A DNA stretch of 9,237 bases from Geobacteraceae bacterium. GTDB taxonomy: Bacteria > Desulfobacterota > Desulfuromonadia > Geobacterales > Geobacteraceae. Made by a program: the position numbers and the translations under genes. Every line of letters starts with the position of its first letter. Position 1 is the stretch's first letter. Under the pieces are notes generated by a model. The model did not search any database, was not told where the DNA came from, and was given only the letters and a program-made list of their open reading frames with translations. Below, piece by piece: positions 5,286-9,237 of the stretch. The DNA lies in contig JAAZOO010000069.1 in the NCBI GenBank assembly GCA_012797715.1, positions 1 through 9,237 on the forward strand, read 5' to 3'.

Positions 5286-6146
5286 ATGAATACCCTGAAA
5301 ACGACGTTTCTCCTCGCTCTCCTGACGGTATTGCTGGTAGTTGCAGGCGGCGCAATCGGTGGGGAGGGAGGCATGCTGTTCGCCCTCGTCCTGGCCGGTG
5401 CCATGAACTTCGTGTCCTACTGGTTCTCCGACAAGATCGTGCTGGCCATGTACGGCGCGAAAGAGGTTACCGAGTCTGAAAGCCCCGAATTTTTCAACCT
5501 TGTCAGGCAGCTGGCGGCAAGGGCAGGGTTGCCCATGCCTCGTGTCTACCTCATTCCGTCGGATACTCCCAACGCCTTTGCCACCGGGAGAAACCCGGAG
5601 CATGCCGCAGTGGCGGCGACAAGGGGGATTCTTCGCATCCTGACCCGTGAGGAGTTGATGGGAGTCATGGCCCACGAACTATCCCACGTGAAGCATCGCG
5701 ATATCCTCATTTCAACCATAGCCGCCACCGTGGCCGGCGCCATCACCTATCTTGCCCACATGGCCCAGTGGGCGGCAATTTTCGGCGGCGGAGGGCGGGA
5801 TCGGGACGGCGAAGGGGGAGGGATCCTCGGCATGCTGGTGATGGTTATCGTCGCTCCCTTGGCAGCGCTCCTGATCCAAATGGCCATTTCCCGTTCCCGT
5901 GAATACGATGCAGACCGGGGGGGGGCCGAAGTTTCCGGAAATCCCCTCTATCTTGCGGGAGCGCTCCGAAAGCTGGAAGCGGCGAACCGCAGATTGCCCA
6001 TGCAGGAGGCGACGCCGGCGTCCGCCCACATGTTTATCGTGAATCCCCTTGCCGGGGGCGGCCTGATGTCTCTCTTCTCCACCCATCCCCCCATGGAGGA
6101 GCGCGTCAGAAGACTGGAGTCCATGGTGTACGGAAATCGCCCCTGA
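5286..6146 (+). CDS. htpX: HtpX, inner-membrane M48 zinc metalloprotease
   Basis: HtpX degrades misfolded or damaged inner-membrane proteins with its catalytic domain facing the cytoplasm, partly overlapping FtsH in role. The product has 286 residues, the normal family length. Start 5286 gives the usual MNTLKTTFLLALL N-terminus, with GAAGGG (5270-5275) ten bases upstream; the in-frame ATG at 5265 adds seven polar residues and lacks such a site. Membrane spans are at about 6-24, 29-47, 143-163 and 179-200. The zinc site is HELSH at 130-134 with Glu206 in SREYDAD as third ligand. The conserved LFSTHPPMEERVRRL closes the protein (263-277). Gly-rich and acidic residues (167-179) form a short cytoplasmic or loop insertion. 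It is followed by a terminator, so rsmB is probably transcribed separately. In other bacteria htpX responds to envelope or heat stress; no such promoter is evident here. Confidence 0.95.
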   Translation: MNTLKTTFLLALLTVLLVVAGGAIGGEGGMLFALVLAGAMNFVSYWFSDKIVLAMYGAKEVTESESPEFFNLVRQLAARAGLPMPRVYLIPSDTPNAFATGRNPEHAAVAATRGILRILTREELMGVMAHELSHVKHRDILISTIAATVAGAITYLAHMAQWAAIFGGGGRDRDGEGGGILGMLVMVIVAPLAALLIQMAISRSREYDADRGGAEVSGNPLYLAGALRKLEAANRRLPMQEATPASAHMFIVNPLAGGGLMSLFSTHPPMEERVRRLESMVYGNRP

Positions 6147-6173
6147 AAGGTGGGAAACCCATTTCATGAGACG

Positions 6174-6203
6174 AAGGGCGGCTGTTCTCGCGGCCGCCCT
6201 TTT
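6174..6203 (+). terminator. Intrinsic terminator after htpX
   Basis: AAGGGCGGC (6174-6182) pairs perfectly with GCCGCCCTT (6193-6201) over a 10-base loop. The T-run is short (6200-6203). It lies 27 bases after the htpX stop. Confidence 0.75.
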
Positions 6204-6253
6204 CACGTACTCAGACTGAGAGATCACCCGTTCATTCCCCGGAAGGAGTCTGT

Positions 6254-7600
6254 GTGAGCAGGAAAAACCCTCGTCAATCAGCCTTTGAGATACTGGCGCA
6301 CATAGAGAAGAGCGCTTCCTTTGCCGATACCCTGGTTGATCGGGAATTGTCCACGGACACTCTTTCCGGACCGGATCGGGGACTCCTTACGGAGCTTGTT
6401 TTCGGAGTGCTTCGCCGTCAGGGAACGCTGGACTACCTCATCGACTGCTGGTCATCACAGAAAACCTCCCGGCTGGAAAGGTCGGTGCTGATTCTGTTGC
6501 GCCTCGGGGTATACCAGATACATTTTCTCGATCGGATTCCGGTGTCCGCGGCGGTCAATGAAACGGTCAAACTTGCGAAGCGCTTTGCGCCGCGGGCTTC
6601 CGGGTTCATCAATGCGGTGCTCCGGCGGGCGGACCGGGAGAGGGACGCCATTCGCTGGCCAGACCGGGAGTCCGATGCGGCGGGCTTCCTGGCGGTGCGT
6701 TATTCTCATCCCCGCTGGCTGGTAGAATTGTGGAGGAGGCAGGTCGCCCCGGAAGAACTGGAGCCTCTGGCAGAATCCATGTCCGAAACGCCACCGTTGA
6801 CCATCCGGACCAATACCCTGAAGATTGAGCGGCAGGGACTCCTTGACCTCCTGGCAAAGGAGGGTATCCGGGCGCGGGCCACCGATTTCTCCCCTTCCGG
6901 AATACGGATTCTCACCCCCCTGCCGCCGTTGTCACTCCCCGGGTTCCGGGAAGGATTGTTCACGGTCCAGGACGAGTCGTCCCAGCTGGCGGCCCTTTTG
7001 CTTTCCCCGCTGCCGGGAGAAACCGTCCTTGACCTGTGTGCGGCCCCTGGCGGTAAGGCGACCCATGTGGCGCAACTCATGGAGAATCGGGGATCCATCC
7101 TCGCCTGCGACAGGGATGAACGGAAGCTGGGCCGTGTGAGGGAGACGGCGGCAAGGCTCGGGATCTCGACAATCGAAACCAGAAGAATTGATGCATCAAA
7201 ACCGCTTTCCGGTCTGGGAGATCGTCCCTTCGACCGTATCCTTCTTGACGCGCCCTGCTCCGGGCTCGGCGTGCTTCGGCGAAACCCGGAAGCGAAATGG
7301 CGCCTGACTCCTGGGGACCCGGCACGCATGGCGCTGCTGCAGGGCGCCATCCTCCGTGTCGCGGCGGAGCACCTTGCAGAGGGGGGGGTGCTCCTCTACT
7401 CCACCTGCTCCACCTCGGTGGAGGAAAATGAGCAGGTGATAGATGATTTTGTTTCAGAACGGAACGATTTTATGGTAGAAGACCTACAGGAGATATTTCC
7501 CGATCTTTCCGGTTTCTTTCCTGATCGAAGGTTCTTCCGCAGCTGGCCCCATCGGCACGGCATGGATGGCTTTTCCGCGGTCCGCCTGCGCAAAAGATAG
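6254..7600 (+). CDS. rsmB: RsmB (Sun/Fmu), 16S rRNA m5C967 methyltransferase
   Basis: RsmB transfers a methyl group from S-adenosylmethionine to C5 of C967 in 16S rRNA. The 448-residue product has the full family layout. An N-terminal NusB-like RNA-binding domain occupies about 1-135 and includes RQSAFEIL, LTELVFGVLRRQGTLDYLID and PVSAAVNETVKLAKRF. A linker follows, then the Rossmann methyltransferase domain from about 235. SAM-binding motif I is DLCAAPGGKATH (260-271). Catalytic motifs IV and VI are LDAPCSGLGVLRRNPEAKWR (331-350, Cys335) and STCSTSVEENE (383-393, Cys385); both cysteines of the two-cysteine mechanism are present. The start codon is GTG at 6254 with GGAAGGAG (6241-6248) five bases before. 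rpe follows after 98 bases with no terminator, so the two are probably one operon. Confidence 0.96.
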   Translation: MSRKNPRQSAFEILAHIEKSASFADTLVDRELSTDTLSGPDRGLLTELVFGVLRRQGTLDYLIDCWSSQKTSRLERSVLILLRLGVYQIHFLDRIPVSAAVNETVKLAKRFAPRASGFINAVLRRADRERDAIRWPDRESDAAGFLAVRYSHPRWLVELWRRQVAPEELEPLAESMSETPPLTIRTNTLKIERQGLLDLLAKEGIRARATDFSPSGIRILTPLPPLSLPGFREGLFTVQDESSQLAALLLSPLPGETVLDLCAAPGGKATHVAQLMENRGSILACDRDERKLGRVRETAARLGISTIETRRIDASKPLSGLGDRPFDRILLDAPCSGLGVLRRNPEAKWRLTPGDPARMALLQGAILRVAAEHLAEGGVLLYSTCSTSVEENEQVIDDFVSERNDFMVEDLQEIFPDLSGFFPDRRFFRSWPHRHGMDGFSAVRLRKR

Positions 7601-7698
7601 GATCCATCGACATGCGTATCCGTGTCCGTTATCCGTGAGAGGCAAAGAAAGTACGGACAGGGAATGCAGGCACGGACTACGGGTTTTCCGGAGGTTTC

Positions 7699-8364
7699 AT
7701 GAAAAAGATTGCGCCGTCGCTGCTGTCGGCCGATTTTTCCCGGCTTGGGGACGAGGTCCGGGCCGTTGAGGCAGGGGGGGCGGACTATATCCATGTGGAC
7801 GTCATGGACGGCCACTTCGTGCCGAATATCACCATCGGCCCCCTGGTAGTGGAAGCACTCAGAAAGGTCACCCCCCTTCCCCTCGACGTCCACCTGATGA
7901 TTTCCAATCCGGACAGCTACATCCCTTCCTTTGCCGAGGCCGGGGCGGACATCATCGTTGTCCATGCCGAAGCGTCGGTTCACCTCCATCGCACGGTGCA
8001 CCTGATCAGATCTTTCGGCAAGAGGGCCGGCGTGGCACTGAACCCGGCGACTCCCCTGGGAGGTCTGGAATATGTCCTGGATGAGCTCGATCTGGTCCTT
8101 CTCATGACAGTCAATCCTGGCTTTGGCGGCCAGTCGTTCATTGATGCCTGCCTACCGAAGATCCACTCCCTGCGGCGCATGCTGGACGCAAGGGGCCTGG
8201 AAACGGAACTTGAGGTTGACGGCGGCGTAAAGGCGGACAATATCGGGCGCATCTCCCGTGCGGGAGCGGATGTATTCGTGGCGGGAAGCGCCGTCTTCGG
8301 CAGCACGGATTATGCCGCCGCCATCAGGGAATTGAAACGACAGGCACGGGAGCCGGCCCTGTAG
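7699..8364 (+). CDS. rpe: Rpe, ribulose-phosphate 3-epimerase
   Basis: Rpe interconverts ribulose 5-phosphate and xylulose 5-phosphate in the cytoplasm, feeding the non-oxidative pentose phosphate pathway. The 221-residue length is standard for this TIM barrel. It starts MKKIAPSLLSADF, with Ser8 near the active site. The metal-binding and catalytic residues are all present by alignment with the known family pattern: His32 and Asp34 in HVDVMDGHFVPN, His65 in VHLM, and Asp174 in EVDGGV. MTVNPGFGGQSF (136-147) forms the flexible phosphate-side loop and VAGSAVFG (194-201) the final phosphate-binding turn. GGAGG (7690-7694) lies four bases before the ATG. It is probably co-transcribed with rsmB. 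The 119-base gap after it contains unusual palindromes rather than a clear terminator. Confidence 0.97.
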   Translation: MKKIAPSLLSADFSRLGDEVRAVEAGGADYIHVDVMDGHFVPNITIGPLVVEALRKVTPLPLDVHLMISNPDSYIPSFAEAGADIIVVHAEASVHLHRTVHLIRSFGKRAGVALNPATPLGGLEYVLDELDLVLLMTVNPGFGGQSFIDACLPKIHSLRRMLDARGLETELEVDGGVKADNIGRISRAGADVFVAGSAVFGSTDYAAAIRELKRQAREPAL

Positions 8365-8365
8365 G

Positions 8366-8401
8366 GCGCCGGACGGCTTCGACTCCGGCGCACGTCGAAG
8401 C
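8366..8401. repeat. Two interleaved perfect 8-bp palindromes after rpe
   Basis: Stem A pairs GCGCCGGA (8366-8373) with TCCGGCGC (8384-8391). Stem B pairs GCTTCGAC (8376-8383) with GTCGAAGC (8394-8401). The 5' arm of B is in the loop of A, so the order is A-B-A'-B', the layout of an H-type pseudoknot. The joining segments are only 2, 0 and 2 bases, probably too short for both full stems at once, so they may be alternative folds. No T-run follows stem A; it could still slow or end rpe transcription. Confidence 0.7.
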
Positions 8402-8466
8402 ATACGGGAAGCGGGAAGACACCCCTCCCGCGCGATAGAGCGATGCACGTGAATGGTACTAATCGG
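8398..8466 (+). other. Stretch resembling a shortened 3' end of 23S rRNA
   Basis: Several blocks recall, in the right order and strand, the 3'-terminal domain of bacterial 23S rRNA as I remember it: AAGCAT (8398-8403), AAGCGGGAAG (8409-8418), CACCCC (8420-8425), GATAG (8434-8438), GCGATGC (8440-8446), GTGAA (8449-8453) and TGGTACTAATCGG (8454-8466). The spacing is much shorter than in a real 23S gene and no other rRNA is near, so this would be a decayed or internally deleted fragment. A local hairpin (8411-8416 with 8426-8431) surrounds the middle part. The comparison is from memory without an alignment, and short blocks can match by chance. Confidence 0.3.
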
Positions 8467-8483
8467 AAGTCTACGGCAGGCAG

Positions 8484-9237
8484 ATGATGGAAACAAACAT
8501 CCTCGTCATTGAAGATTCGGAACCTGTTCGCAGGGAGATCATCCAGATTCTCAGGAACTATTCTCTAGCGTCGTATTACCATGAGGCAGGAGACGGTATC
8601 GAGGCGCTGACAATCCTCCGCGAGATCAAGATGGACCTGATTATCTGCGATGTGGTGATGCCCCGCCTGGACGGCTTCCGGTTCCTGTCCATGGCCCGAT
8701 CCCGCGACGAACTGCGCAACATCCCCATCATTTTCCTGACTTCCCGGGATGACCGTGATTCCAAGCTGCAGGGCCTCGAGCAGGGAGCGAGCGACTATAT
8801 CACCAAACCGTTCGACCCGGCTGAAATGGTGGCCCGTGTCAGAATCCATCTCCAGATACGGCAGCTCCAGGAGGAGCTGAGGCTGGCCAACGAGAGGCTG
8901 ATGCTTGTTTCCCATACCGACCACCTGACCGGACTGTACAACCGGCGCTACCTTATGGATGTGCTGGAAAGAGAACTCTCTCGAGTCCAGCGCAGCGGAA
9001 GCCATCTCTCCCTTCTGATTCTCGACATTGACCATTTCAAGGATATCAACGACCACTACGGCCACCAGGGTGGTGACATGGTTCTGGCCGAGGCCGCTTC
9101 GGTGTTCCGCAATGAGCTCCGCGTCTATGATACCGCAGCGCGGTATGGGGGGGATGAATTCGTGGCAGTCATCCCCGGCGCCTCCCAGTCCGAGGCCGAG
9201 GCCGTTGCCGAGCGTATCCGGGATTCGGTGGAAAAGA
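8484..9237 (+). CDS. Response regulator with GGDEF domain (PleD-like diguanylate cyclase), 3' end outside window
   Basis: This protein joins a phosphorylation receiver domain to a diguanylate cyclase that makes cyclic di-GMP; 251 codons are visible. The frame has a stop at 8460-8462, so translation starts at ATG 8484 or the adjacent ATG 8487; the ribosome site is weak (AGGCAG). The REC domain (about 4-122) has acidic pocket residues Glu10 and Asp11, phosphoacceptor Asp56 in ICDVVMP, Thr86 and Lys108 in TKPF. A helical linker with a coiled-coil look (123-144) leads to the GGDEF domain, which begins at DHLTGLYNRR (146-155). LILDIDHFKDIND (178-190) binds metal and substrate, and the catalytic loop is GGDEF at 222-226. 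RVYD (213-216), five residues before it, fits the RxxD inhibitory site for product feedback. All key residues are intact, so an active, phosphorylation-controlled enzyme is expected. The sensor kinase is not in view. Confidence 0.95.
   Translation, partial: MMETNILVIEDSEPVRREIIQILRNYSLASYYHEAGDGIEALTILREIKMDLIICDVVMPRLDGFRFLSMARSRDELRNIPIIFLTSRDDRDSKLQGLEQGASDYITKPFDPAEMVARVRIHLQIRQLQEELRLANERLMLVSHTDHLTGLYNRRYLMDVLERELSRVQRSGSHLSLLILDIDHFKDINDHYGHQGGDMVLAEAASVFRNELRVYDTAARYGGDEFVAVIPGASQSEAEAVAERIRDSVEK

Noticed and set aside
5712..6227. 171-residue ORF on the - strand
   Set aside because: It is antisense to htpX and its terminator, rich in His, Gly and Arg as expected of a shadow frame.
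7623..7659. 7-bp inverted repeat TGTCCGT/ACGGACA between rsmB and rpe
   Set aside because: Short stem with a 23-base loop and no T-run; within what chance allows.
7396..8001. 201-residue ORF on the - strand
   Set aside because: It is antisense to the conserved ends of rsmB and rpe and has no domain features.
1..9237. tRNA genes, CRISPR arrays, intact transposases
   Set aside because: None seen on either strand.

Overview
The window looks like a chromosomal segment of a Geobacter-like member of the Desulfuromonadia (inference). The basis is high-GC housekeeping genes in the order htpX, rsmB, rpe, then a REC-GGDEF regulator, next to a type VI secretion system (T6SS) block. No marker gene fixes the species. 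All convincing genes are on the + strand.

Left part (1-4020) is T6SS. It holds the 3' end of tssC (sheath large subunit) with a strong terminator, a 484-base gap, hcp (inner tube) with its own strong terminator, and later tssE (baseplate wedge). The tssC-hcp gap carries a 225-bp element with imperfect 27-bp terminal inverted repeats and two internal hairpins, resembling a non-autonomous mobile element. Three genes separate hcp from tssE: two unrecognised, strikingly AT-rich ORFs (one with a membrane segment, one with a signal peptide) and an exported M48 metallopeptidase. The AT-rich pair looks acquired, and its place behind hcp makes it a candidate T6SS cargo/protection module (inference). 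tssF and tssG do not follow tssE, so the cluster ends or is interrupted here.

Middle part (4021-4710) has no confident gene. It holds inverted repeats built around ATCCGG, a probable intrinsic terminator and one possible 44-residue Cys-rich ORF. It separates the T6SS block from an exported SH3-like protein with a proline-rich tail and htpX, an inner-membrane M48 quality-control protease that ends in a terminator.

Right part (6254-9237) holds rsmB (16S rRNA m5C967 methyltransferase) and rpe (ribulose-phosphate 3-epimerase), probably co-transcribed. A 119-base gap follows with two interleaved perfect 8-bp palindromes and a stretch whose sequence blocks match, in order, the 3' end of 23S rRNA. 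The window ends inside a PleD-like response regulator/diguanylate cyclase with intact phosphoacceptor, GGDEF and inhibitory-site motifs.
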